Below are positions 19,501 through 27,485 of a stretch of DNA of 64,000 nt, one piece after another (the first letter of the stretch is position 1; the number at the start of each line of letters is the position of its first letter). Under the pieces are notes generated by a model. It made no database searches. It had not been told where the DNA came from and worked only from the letters and a program-made list of their open reading frames with translations. Origin of the DNA: Martensiomyces pterosporus. Its lineage: Eukaryota > Kickxellomycota > Kickxellomycetes > Kickxellales > Kickxellaceae. The stretch lies in assembly GCA_025201845.1 (NCBI GenBank), contig MU603957.1, positions 94,986-158,985 on the forward strand. Reading direction: 5' to 3'. The translations under genes were made by a program, and so were the position numbers.

Positions 19501-20509
19501 CAACGAGCGTGCTCGTATCGTGCTGGATGCGGGGTGAGAATGGGCGATGTGCAGCGAACGAGCTCTGCGACTCGTTGAAGATAAGAGAAGCAAGTGCCAT
19601 CCTGACCTGATCCGTGTATTGCAGCAGCTTTGAGCTGCTACTGCCAGAAGAGTCGTGGTCGATAGTGCCACCAGAGAGAAGCCTGGCGGAGAGCGTCTGA
19701 ATAACCCGAGAATACGCCACCACCCACTGGCATTGGTCCCACCTGCCTACAGTCTCGATATCACACTGAGCAGCAACCGCCGTGTCAACAGCCTCCATTG
19801 CATGGGGGATATGCGTGGCCATGTCCGATCCGGTGCGAATGGCCCATTCGAGGACGGTGAGCGCCATGCCAGCATCCTTGTTTGAAAAGCCGCCGGCTAG
19901 GTCGCTTGCGATCTCCAACACGGTGTTGCATGCTTGGCCCTGAGCCCACGCAGGGACTGTCGGGTCAATGATCGCATACCTAAAGAGCCGGGACACATTG
20001 CGCCACACCGCCTCAAACTCACCCCCATTCTCGCTGGTTGCTGCCGTCAGGACGCTCTCACGAGCATGCAGGAGCACGTATTTCCAGGAATCGGGGTTCT
20101 TCTCAACAGCCAAGCGCACGGTGTTCTCTCTGGCACTGGTGTTTTGCGCATAAACTAGTCCATCAGCGCCAGCAGCCAGCAGCTGGACAAGCGCATGGCA
20201 AGCCGCTGATACAATTGCTGGTTCCGAGAGTGACTTGCGGTGGTTTGGAGGGACAGCAACCAGCTCCGTTATAGCTCGTACTGTTTGCATGACATTCAGC
20301 TGGCCAGATAGCGCAAGCCGGGTTATACTGTCGATGCTTTCGATAAACACATGCGGCAGTTTGCAGGCGACGTCCCAGCTTAGCAGCTTGCTCCAGGAAG
20401 CGAAGAGTTGGTCTGCCTGTGCCGAGGCTGCGCTTGTGCGGAGCTTATCCACAATCGCCCAGTGCACACTACGGTGCGGCGTTTCAAGCAGCGCCCTGTT
20501 GTTTGACAT
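13538..20509 (-). CDS. Focadhesin (FOCAD/RST1)-like giant helical-repeat protein
   Basis: A single uninterrupted frame of 2323 residues, composed almost entirely of amphipathic alpha-helices of HEAT/ARM type. The best resemblance is to focadhesin (DUF3730). Matching regions include about 60-190, about 535-815 (FEWRLSG ... SLLPLFMCALRHP ... QMLPLVFSLLS), about 911 (EVKFMRRSLISG), and the C-terminal LAQSPLTRRALRLVLSNLAILG. Animal focadhesin is about 1800 aa; this one is longer through Ser/Gly/Ala-rich insertions. Plant RST1, a member of the same superfamily, connects the SKI complex to the cytoplasmic RNA exosome, and human FOCAD stabilises SKI. An RNA-surveillance role here is therefore plausible but inferred. 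The ATG at 20509 (MSNNRALLETP) was chosen; 28 further codons are open upstream but lack an ATG-supported conserved start. Another large HEAT-repeat protein is the main alternative. Confidence 0.72.
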   Translation of the reverse strand: MSNNRALLETPHRSVHWAIVDKLRTSAASAQADQLFASWSKLLSWDVACKLPHVFIESIDSITRLALSGQLNVMQTVRAITELVAVPPNHRKSLSEPAIVSAACHALVQLLAAGADGLVYAQNTSARENTVRLAVEKNPDSWKYVLLHARESVLTAATSENGGEFEAVWRNVSRLFRYAIIDPTVPAWAQGQACNTVLEIASDLAGGFSNKDAGMALTVLEWAIRTGSDMATHIPHAMEAVDTAVAAQCDIETVGRWDQCQWVVAYSRVIQTLSARLLSGGTIDHDSSGSSSSKLLQYTDQVRMALASLIFNESQSSFAAHRPFSPRIQHDTSTLVAVLARMTATAHALSADKQPSAKRSRRSRDCVTPDVVMWVLAVTQVAIAKTSAEQKGLLSIIDMIARNKPIVSGFPSEIVSLARFPLLCVAMDGFSQSICLQAYHLSVDADQIASPADVLDPQEIGRIQAALADLAATELVSGHLPLLFNSLCDYLSVYAGLYGQNAAGSRQSPLDSITKSVSAIADRPLLLAPLLFEWRLSGGGADPSASVSRLALAKLLSLLDARPRLRLSLLPLFMCALRHPDAPTKLRHVLILHGIPCLASTHDAYATSRVVSVVSSLWNHGKSRPDQQRLCCLAIRAWSNIVARNPRVWRDLKPVITQMVETKKASATKAHGRHVSGGGVDPEYEWAVLVTIRDLVAKEPDRYADQMLPLVFSLLSYAQESLSASSTALLIDAANICVESRMAGVRSVWTAILSKTAKHWFKRAGEADSGARPVLEALARFCGLVATHGEDSDTYAAFRQEILAQYVLPQCGLPKQDSGGVLELAPGGLAPPAVALEPRTRDLYLSALSSYPMEEVLPLVSGSTPSQTVDALLALLSHQQSTGPLVERINKSGSMSDLLAVLMDNEVKFMRRSLISGSSASAKAAIDDEDAGGVPGLGQRQLWARSNFERSQWLNDVLMPAVSKIGELYKGSSARSDALASGYALAAMVGPSHASPEADAAGRDEAPDNVSSGMDVQNQPADLQGGARVSAESRADKFVVQLSSLLADVSLADHWCIRNSATDAWSIWFATAFREIQGALLGSDKEDVGSSISAADGLAAISAAGHRFVLTLQESLRTSHVPAHMVNALHAFVGLVRTASAQDQHLGSELSMLVGGIVVDTSTLPYAASPADFWPSAAGTYNEGVLAAAVECAGQIAISGSDDMATLSQITQFLMGGLTLSVDGLCDLPPLVVQAIARALMYLHPVFAKQKQQNTKHSDDVVAVEADDIRRCVERLGVLHSPAPGPGARSNVSMSADVGSVGVAMSLATMHRHWISQLINPALAEQNSSPRAAQAMRVIAQTLAVAYESLALVEEEQWSQRAVSSLFYLCFVWPPRPITQRHLELHRGLFTVTPERVWLTATRLVRKLWASLGEKQLAGDAAAGSPQMDVLNFVEVAYSTLAYHLAMTTSRSTAHSAHAKLVRQYAATVKGDMGELALAATEKPSLRANRIVSLAILLGIPMHGVPETTVSNEYLPAEQQKNLPVLLGIGSVQYGSTAWLRLPEQTLQEPLEALLSCSGLLQYVTQDSTSGDSVRDGSEQTDTKQAVSAKDMARAVEIDDVRAARIASVVLGGLWSQSSRAMHLLLIDEHEDQIEGTSGSTAAGGDEQKPQSSAGSGPAAKSASDLAGGSSVQAYADTARAADEEPKNLSRLPAPTSWTRAVWESISELAESLVTANGDIVETVECRLAYLLLAMYKIARPFPLVDSRKVFARIIAAYVDGPGSTNLPLLALGVRVASKLSPTSCSMNEVLVDALLKIVARATDIAASTPVSEQYSEREAADSLLALALECLGDTGLGRVLHLSGLTSAQDDGAGNSGATRDARAVLAVGTDALGVQAELDAAISQTLPASLEKSGAAAAGTFVPQGYMAESEAERMFRIMSKVSIPAAKVTNLCASIIGKLFAGGVLSGNLDSPVLFSLRSRVLATLQNHIAYKGAAGVSQEVTVGVAREKIASSLLSLLGADGTAEPSVRISTCSELEMLSWQLLGATCCGDIVENGQAILSRQTSGLGAASYCSLVEQQSLVLQRWICQSAAGANSADCRLLAGKKTWMTMDVKGVVGDWLKRTFKEWARRCRQQACLEPDALRASVAWSLRSVAEAMCATHRRRTDSGVLAVGDAEGRRWTVQALDMAILASSIACAGSSSGSGDDKGVPGFVDQALAVSCVSWLLPLLTGLHPHCVSAATGVVGDSDMLLGIATGEIQEYIVDLDSKSSAARGRIGKAAAAAPELSGQQQQYPAQLRSRLTGLLDLAQSPLTRRALRLVLSNLAILGMLPSSDLQRIV

Positions 20510-21263
20510 CGCCAACCAAAGCAGTAGTTGTGCCGACCTTTGCTCGATTGCAACTAATGCGCCAAGTGGCTGGAGATGGAAAAAGAAGCACAAGAAAGAT
20601 ATGTGGAGTGCAAATTTCGGTTCCCGGCCCTGAGCTTTACCACCTTAGTTTGCATGCATGCATGCATGCTGCATGTCTGGACTTACGGGAAGCGATCATG
20701 TGAATAAGCGCACTCGCTGCAATGCTCACCCGCTCCTTTCACTGCAAGACCCTAGCCCGAGGCCAGGAGCTGTTCCAAAGCTCTTCTGGGCGGTCTGGGT
20801 TTAATGTGACCAGTGTGCGCCAACCTGGAATCAGGTAGTTATGCATTTGCCGCATTCTTTATCACAGATCACTCGCAACCAGGAGATGGATTGGTATAAA
20901 TAGTGTCAGGCCTCTCAGCTATCTTCGCACACACCTGGCCACATGTCAAAATGCGCATATAGAAACCAAGGCTAGCATCAAATGTGAGCCTGCTGTCCTC
21001 ACAGTTTAGCTTACCAGAGTACACATTCCACCGTGTTTTATGCACCGCATAATGCCCGCCTTGTGCTGGCATATGTGGTTGCACTCTACTGTGCCACACT
21101 TTGGAAGCAGGCTGACAACAAAATGTCCCACACAAAAAAAAGCCATGAGCTGACCACGCAGCAGGGCCATGAAGGAGAGATGTAGTTAATCAGGATGAGT
21201 AGTACGCTAAAAAAAAACCCACATAGCAGCTGGGGGTGTAAATGAAGAAAGAAAAAAAAGCAT
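20510..21263. other. Intergenic region: focadhesin gene upstream, TPS2 3' flank
   Basis: About 750 bp. It holds the presumed focadhesin-gene promoter with overlapping GCATGC palindromes at 20651-20669, then the TPS2 3' flank. An 88-codon minus-strand frame at 20869-21135 has no recognisable similarity and was not called. Confidence 0.5.
20651..20669. repeat. (TGCA)n / overlapping GCATGC palindromes
   Basis: Four overlapping GCATGC sites in a TGCATGCATGCATGCATGC tract, about 142-160 bp upstream of the focadhesin-like ATG. It may be a simple microsatellite or a binding-site cluster. Confidence 0.8.
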
Positions 21264-24200
21264 CTACAGCTTGTTGCTTCCATCGCTGGCAGCCAGCCAT
21301 GCCAGCGCCTCAACAACCTTGTGTGAGCTCGTAACATGCCATGCAGCCGCGCTCTTCTTATCGGCTGGCCCAACTGTAACAGTAAAGTAATAAGGCTTGA
21401 CATCCTCAAAGGAGTGCTGGTCATCGTCGTTCTCTTCCTCGGCCACCGCGTCACTGCCATTGGAAGCAGCAGCAGTGGCAGCAGCAGTGGCAGCAGCGGC
21501 GGCGGCGGCAGCAGCGGCAATGGTACTACTAGCGCGCTTGTGAATGCTTCCTCTGGCAGTTCTCAGGGCGCGGAACATGTCCTCATCGGTCTTGTCATCG
21601 CCAGCACACGCGACAAACTCCCACTGCTCGGAGTTGTTTCCCAAAAGCCTCTTGACAATCTCGCCCTTGTTAACCGAGATGGGTCTGACCTCCAGGCACT
21701 TCTTGCCCACCAGGATTTCGACAGGGAGCTTGGACACAACCGAGTTCTCCAAGTGGTTCATGCACTCCTTGGCCTGGAACTCGCCGTACTCTGGGTCAGC
21801 GTTGCGGAAATGCCAGGTAATCGACGTCTCCTTGGCCTCTATGGTCGATCCAGCAGTGCGCTCGGTGTAGAACTGGAAGATCGAGTGCACCTCGTCCTTC
21901 CACCCCATATCCACGGTGGACAGCAGGTTGATCCAGTCTCCGTCAGGGTAGCGAATGAACGAGCCATGCTCGCCGCTGAGTCCAAGGCCCTTGATTTTGC
22001 CCAAGTGCAGGTCGAGGAACTGCCGATCGCGGCCCGAGATGACAAAGACGACGTTGCGCGGGTCAGCACACAGGTGCGCCAGCGCCTTGAGCATTTCCGG
22101 CGGCGGCAGCGCATTGGCAGGGATGTTGGTAATCGGCGTAAGCGTGCCATCATAGTCCAGCATAATGAGGCGTTTCTTGGACTCCGAGTAGCGCCTGACA
22201 AACAGAGGCAGGTCAAGGCTGGGTGTGGCCGAGTTGGTTTGCCCTGCAAGAACAATGGCCCTGAGGTCCTGAATCACCGTGCTCGCCCAGTGCTGCGCGT
22301 CATGGCCAACAACATGGTTGTACGTCTGGTTAAAGCGGAGCTTCTTCTCCTCGGCGGTCATCGACAGGGCAGCATTGATCGCGTTAGCGACACCCTGGTA
22401 GTCCCATGGATTGATCAGGATAGCGCCGCTCATCGACCCTGCAGTGCCGGTAAACTCGCTCAAGATAAGCGGGCTGTGCTTGTCTTGCTGGCACACGACG
22501 TACTCGAACGATCCCGTGTTCATGCCGTCACGGATAGCCGTGATCAGACACAGGTCAGCGATGTTGAGCAATGCCATGTACTCGTCGGTCTCGAGGAACG
22601 AGTGGTGGTAGAGCACGGGCATGAACTCCAGCGATCCGTAGTTGCTGTTGATCGAGGTGACCAGCTCGGAGATCTTGGACTCCAGCTTGGGCTGGCGTGT
22701 CTGCCCGGGCTGCGTGAGCTGGATCAGAACAACCTTGTCCTGCCACTGGGGGAATGACTCGAGGAACTTTTCAAACGCCTCGAGCTTCTGCTTAATCCCC
22801 GCAACCTCGTCCAGCCTGTCGCGTCCGATGATGATGAGCTTGTTGGCATACATATCGCGCAGGCTCTTCATCTTGGCCTGCACGCTAGGCAGCGAGCGAC
22901 GTGCCTGCACCGACTTGACGTCGATGCCAATGGGGAAGACGCCAATAGAAACCATGCTCCCCTTGTTGTCGATCCCCGTAGGCGTTGACTCGAGACCCAG
23001 AACACGCGTACACGAGCTGAGGAAATGGCGGGCGTACGAGTAGGTCTGAAAGCCTACGCTCGTAGCGCCGAGCATGCCGTTGAGAATATCCTTGCGTCGG
23101 GGCAGGGATCTGAACAGCTCGGAGCTGGGGAACGGCGAGTGCAAGAAGAGTCCAATTGATGCGGCCGGGTGTGCTTGGCGCAGCAGCTCGGGCAGCAGGA
23201 GCAAGTGGTAGTCATGAACCCAAACTACATTGACAGCAAAAGGAAGGGGGCAGCGATTGGATGGTAAGAAATCAGCGAGATGATGGTGTAGACTCGGGCG
23301 TCAGGCGGAGGAAAACGCCAGCAAGCAGTGCAGCCAAGACCCCGGCCACTGCGGTGAGGGCGAGACAGCAGCAGGGCGAGTGGCCGGGTGCGAGGGCAGC
23401 TCAAAGCGGGGAGACATGCGGGTATAGTGGGTGCAGCATGCACGCTGCGCATGCTCTCCCTCAGCGTCAATCGCAGTGCCAGCACATCACATATGCCTGC
23501 CGCTTATCTCTGAAATAGTAGTGACATCCAGATATGGCGGCTGAGATAGGCACACCAGAACACACATCATTGCGTCTTTTTTCTTTTTTGAGGAATAGCG
23601 TGGGTTGTGTGCTGGGTTGCCCAGCGCAGCATCCAAAGAAAGAGCCCCTCAGAAGAACAAGAAGCCACCCAGCCCACTTATGGCCAAGACTCCATTATTA
23701 TACGCTGCACATTGCTGTCATCGCCAATCTGGCACACATCGATAATGCAGAAGCAAGCCATGCAGCCAGAGTGCAGCACCAGAAGCGCCTTTTCTTGCAG
23801 ATCCACATATCAGAATAGAGTTTTGGCTTGCAACCACCACAGCCCACCTCGTGCTTCTAAGAGCAAAAGCACAAGAGCATGCTGCTGTTGGGGATGCAAC
23901 GCTCAGTGTAGCTGGCTTGTACTTACTGATATCGCCCTCGCTGTACACGGAACTGATGACATCGGCAAAAACTCTATTGACCCTTTTGTAGCTGTCCCAC
24001 CAGTGGGGATCGGTGCGCTTCGAGTCGCTCCACGCCATGTAGTGCAGCACAGGCCAGAGAATCTGCTTCGAGTAGCCCTCGTAGTGGCCATTTGCAACGC
24101 TCTCATCGATAAACACAGGCACCGCATCGTAGGGCTCCAGGGCCTTGCAAATGTTGGCCAAGCTCTCGTCGCTGAGGGACTCGCACGGGTGCTCGCTGCC

Positions 24201-24524
24201 CTTGAGGTCGGTGTAGCTGCCAATCCACCCCAGCTGCGTGCAATCGAGGCTAGGTCGCTCGCCCAGAGAGCGAATGCCGGCGTACATGGCTGTGTGTCCG
24301 CTACGACGGGAAACAGTCCACTGGTATGGCTCTGTCGGCGTGGACTCTGACACTGCTACCTTGAACGGCAGGAAGTGGGTGGCGGCAATAATGCGCACAT
24401 GCGCCTTGAGCTGGTCTCGCTTGCTGCGCGTGCGAGTCATAGTCCCGGAGAACGAGTTGGCCCTGGACAGGGAGACCACCGTCAGGCTGCGGTCGGCAGA
24501 GTCGTCCAAATTCGGCTGAACCAT
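21264..24524 (-). CDS. TPS2: Trehalose-6-phosphate phosphatase (Tps2 type), two exons
   Basis: Spliced 852-aa protein. Exon 1 is 23927-24524 and exon 2 is 21264-23224. The 702-nt intron 23225-23926 has donor GTAAGT and acceptor TGTAG, with a CTGAT branch candidate about 40-50 nt before the acceptor. The junction restores EGDI/IWVHDYHLLLLP, a highly conserved block of family 20 glucosyltransferases. The N-terminal half is a synthase-like domain; the segment RDRLDEVAGIKQK has Ala where active synthases carry a catalytic Lys, consistent with a degenerate domain. The C-terminal half is the HAD phosphatase: DYDGTLTPI near residue 556 and AGDDKTDEDMF near 742. It converts trehalose-6-phosphate to trehalose, working with a separate Tps1. 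A poly-Ala insertion lies near residue 765-785. STRE-like CCCCT/AGGGG cores lie 150-250 bp upstream, as in stress-induced yeast TPS2. Confidence 0.93.
23225..23926 (-). other. Intron of TPS2 (702 nt)
   Basis: Bounded by GTAAGT at 23921-23926 and AG at 23225-23226. It carries a pyrimidine-rich tract before the acceptor. No coding exon or RNA gene was recognised inside it. Confidence 0.85.
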
Positions 24525-25613
24525 TTCACGAAAAAGGCGCTGGCAAGAGAGCAGGCGTACGACTAAAGAGGGAGCGTGGCACTATGCGTATGGCAGAAAG
24601 AAAGGGATAAAAATGGGCTCCGATTTGGATACAAAGATAAAAGCAGCAGCGATTGTTGCAGAAGAAAGCAAAGGAGAAGGGGAGGCATGTATATATGCGA
24701 CGAGGGAGTGGAGCCAGGGTGGAGATGGTGATGGGCCCAACCGTCTTTGCCCCTTCGTCACCAGCCAGAAAGAGCCCCTCTTCCTCATCCAGAGCGCACC
24801 CCAGTTTCTATCCATGGAATCAGAAAAGTGCTGCAGGCGAATGGCTGGCTGCGATGGTGTTATCAGCTACTCTTTTCCCATTCAGAGCCAGCACGGCGTG
24901 TGTGCTTCTGTGGTCGCAGTGCTAGAACGTGGGGCCGAGGAGAGGGGGGCAATAACGCAGTGACGCAGGCGCAATCTCTGGCCGCGATCGATTCCATCGA
25001 TCAAGAGCCCCCGGCCACACTGATCCAGGCTTCTCTCCCCAGCCGCTTATCGTCCCCATCGGCACAAATCGATGAGCGGGCCTGTACAATGCACCCACAC
25101 ATTTCCTTGAAGGCAGCAAGCATGTCCTCCACTCACTTCCCGTTTGGCTGCGTGTGGGTGGACAGGTGCTCGACGAGGGCAGGGGCGTGTGGCCGTTGTG
25201 ATGTGCCAGAAACCACCTGCTCCCCAAAGCGCCTCTTTCCTCTACCCGCTGCTGCTCCGCCAATGGCTTGATCACGCACGCATCTCCAAGCCCAAAAGCG
25301 CAGACACAGTAGCAACAATGGCTACCGGCATTCGTGGTGTATGGAAGTGTGCATTTGGGGCGACATGCTGGATATATGGCCCACAGCACCCATTGTAGTC
25401 GGGCAGCTGCGTTATCTAGCATGGCACCCCCTGTGTCCGACCGCACATGCATGTGCGCAATCACCGCTGCTTCGCTTTCAGCAAATACAGGAGGCGACAT
25501 GTGGTTGAAATGGTGCAAGCTGCGATGCGCTCTGTGGAAAAACCAGAGGTCCAGTAATGTGTAGCAAAAAGAGGAAAGTGCCTAGTCAGAAAAGGGAGCG
25601 TGGCTTGCCCTGT
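24525..25613. other. Intergenic region: TPS2 upstream, VPS60 3' flank
   Basis: About 1.1 kb. STRE-like pentamers occur at 24678-24682 (AGGGG), 24750-24754 and 24775-24779 (both CCCCT), within 260 bp of the TPS2 ATG. The rest holds no supported gene; the 150-200 codon frames on both strands lack any family resemblance. Confidence 0.5.
24678..24779. promoter_or_regulatory. Cluster of three STRE-like cores upstream of TPS2
   Basis: AGGGG at 24678-24682 and CCCCT at 24750-24754 and 24775-24779. Yeast TPS2 is induced through such stress-response elements by Msn2/4. The motif is only five bases long, so chance occurrence is a serious alternative. Confidence 0.3.
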
Positions 25614-26285
25614 CTACATCCTCATTGCAGGCTCTGCATGTGCGGCAGGCTCGGCCCTGTCACCAGGCAGCTGCACTGATCCACCAGGGGCTTCAGGGAG
25701 CAGCTCCGGCATATTGTCCTCGGCATCATTCAAGTACGACGGCACCTCTTCTTGGAAGTCCAAGTCGTCGCCCAGCGCATCCAGCTCCGCCTCCAGATCC
25801 TGCTCGTCCACATCCTCTGGCAGGTTGTAGCTCCTCCCCATCAGTTCCTGGACCTCGTTTGCCTGCTCCAGCAAATCGGCCATCTCATCCTGCATGTCGT
25901 ATATCTTGTCGACGTTGATGTTGTTATACTGCTTCTTCATCGCCTTGTTAGCGTCCTGCATCGCCTGCATTGTTGTCATCGTGTTCTTTATGTTCTCCGT
26001 CGCAAACACCGCCGATTCCATGTTGAACGACTGCTGCATGAGCTGGTCTCGCTGGCTCTCGTACATCTTTTTCTGCTGCAGCACGCGCAGCGCTCGCTGC
26101 TTGACCGCATTTTTGCCGGGGCCCTCGCGCATTTTCTTCATTTGGTCCCGGAACTGCGCCAATTCTCCGTCGAGCTTCTTTATTTTGACGTCGACGGCGC
26201 CCACCCGTGCATCTGTGGACGAAATTGCATCGTCCAATGTGGGTTTTGGCGCCTTTGGCTTGCTTGTTCCGAATATTCTGTTCAT
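25614..26285 (-). CDS. VPS60: ESCRT-III subunit Vps60/CHMP5
   Basis: A 223-aa Snf7-family protein. It starts MNRIFGTSKPKAPKPTLDDA, the CHMP5-type N-terminus, followed by a basic helical hairpin (about residues 20-110) and an acidic C-terminal half with EEVPSYLND. Vps60 is an ESCRT-III-related subunit that recruits Vta1 to the Vps4 ATPase in late steps of endosomal sorting and membrane scission. Length agrees with the family (about 220 aa). The start at 26285 begins the conserved N-terminus; 17 upstream codons are unconserved. It is head-to-head with an uncharacterised gene at 26670, with 384 bp between start codons. Confidence 0.93.
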   Translation of the reverse strand: MNRIFGTSKPKAPKPTLDDAISSTDARVGAVDVKIKKLDGELAQFRDQMKKMREGPGKNAVKQRALRVLQQKKMYESQRDQLMQQSFNMESAVFATENIKNTMTTMQAMQDANKAMKKQYNNINVDKIYDMQDEMADLLEQANEVQELMGRSYNLPEDVDEQDLEAELDALGDDLDFQEEVPSYLNDAEDNMPELLPEAPGGSVQLPGDRAEPAAHAEPAMRM

Positions 26286-26669
26286 TATTGCCAATGTCGC
26301 TGTGAACACGCCTCTTCTGCTGTGGTGTGGTAACAAATAGGCGCCAGTCGTGAAATGCAGTTATAAATTAAGGAGCAAGGCGGGGCAAACTGGAATAGGA
26401 CAAAAAAAAGTGCTGGATGAGTCTACAAGCCGCTGCCTTTCTCCTATTGCTCGCCGGCATGCCAAGCCAAGCCCCAGTGCCACGTGTTCTTTTGCCAGCC
26501 AAGTCCCACTGTTGCCGGGGCAGGAAGCGGTGGCGGTATTCTCACAGCTGCTCACCTGGCTGGCCCAGCTGGCGCATTCCGCTCCTGTTTCCTCCACCAA
26601 CTTTGGCAGCACTTTCCCTCATATTTAATGGTGTGCTAGCACGAGCTCTTGGCGCAGTCAACAGTGGCA
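26286..26669. promoter_or_regulatory. Bidirectional intergenic region between VPS60 and the 249-aa gene
   Basis: 384 bp between two divergent start codons must contain both promoters. No canonical TATA box is obvious. A frame of 83 codons on the minus strand is not supported as a gene. Confidence 0.5.
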
Positions 26670-27419
26670 ATGGACGCTGAGGTCATCACCAAAGAGGCAT
26701 ACGAAGACCTGGTTGCTGCGCTTTCAGAACTGCCAGTCGGGCGCCTGCCGCCTCTGCTTGTCCCCTCGGCCGGCTGTCTAACCACCGAGTGGGATATCAG
26801 GCTAGTCGCAGATGGAATGGCGCTGGGGCGCCAGCTGCTGGTCGCCAAGGCCAGGCAGCGGGAGGAGGAGCATGTTTTGGCTACGCTCAGCCAAGCCAAA
26901 GCCCGTGAAATCCCGCCGCAGTCCGCTAGCCGGGTGACAAGGGCCATCGAGGACCATCCAGAGCTCCTGGCCAGGATTCCGCTCAGCGACGACGACATAC
27001 AGGCGTACATGGCCAATTTCCGGCCAGTGCTGTCAGCTGTGGTGTGTGCCATCAAGGATCCAGCAGAGGCGGATCGTGTGATAAGGGGCTCGATTGTGCA
27101 GCCGATGAACGTCATGGAGCACAGCTTTCTCGTCACACTGATGATGGGTCGAATCAAGGACGTTTCCGCAGATACGCTGTTCAAGTACCTGGACGCAGTC
27201 GAGGCAAGCTGTCGCGTGCAGCTCCCCAAGGACACTCTGGTGCACAACGTCAGGCTGGCATCTAAGGCGCTCAGCAGCGCAATGGATGTGGACGAGACTG
27301 TGGCGCTAACCATGGCCATCGAGCTAAACTCATTTTGCCTGTCATACCCATGGGTCAAGGATGCAGCCGACCTGTACAAGCGGGCACTGGCCATTCAGCG
27401 CAACGACGACACCCAATAG
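26670..27419 (+). CDS. Uncharacterised 249-aa helical protein
   Basis: A 249-residue protein beginning MDAEVITKEAYEDLVAALSE. I do not recognise a family. It is predominantly alpha-helical by inspection, without signal peptide or membrane segment. Conserved-looking stretches include PMNVMEHSFLVTLMMGRIKD (about 148-167) and the C-terminal SYPWVKDAADLYKRALAIQ. Good codon bias and absence of low-complexity sequence support a real gene. The frame is open seven codons upstream, but the first ATG is at 26670. It is divergent with VPS60 and convergent with COQ8 (66 bp between stops). Confidence 0.8.
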   Translation: MDAEVITKEAYEDLVAALSELPVGRLPPLLVPSAGCLTTEWDIRLVADGMALGRQLLVAKARQREEEHVLATLSQAKAREIPPQSASRVTRAIEDHPELLARIPLSDDDIQAYMANFRPVLSAVVCAIKDPAEADRVIRGSIVQPMNVMEHSFLVTLMMGRIKDVSADTLFKYLDAVEASCRVQLPKDTLVHNVRLASKALSSAMDVDETVALTMAIELNSFCLSYPWVKDAADLYKRALAIQRNDDTQ

Positions 27420-27485
27420 CCCAGCTTCATTGTACAGCGTTTTCTAGTTTCTTTCCCATTCCAAAACACTAATGCCCACTTTCAA

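Noticed and set aside
21336..22757. 473-codon open frame on the plus strand opposite TPS2
   Set aside because: It is the antisense of a conserved coding exon. GC-rich third positions leave few stops in that register; the translation has no family resemblance.
24922..25518. 198-codon minus-strand frame upstream of TPS2
   Set aside because: Mixed composition without codon bias or domain; overlaps the presumed TPS2 promoter.
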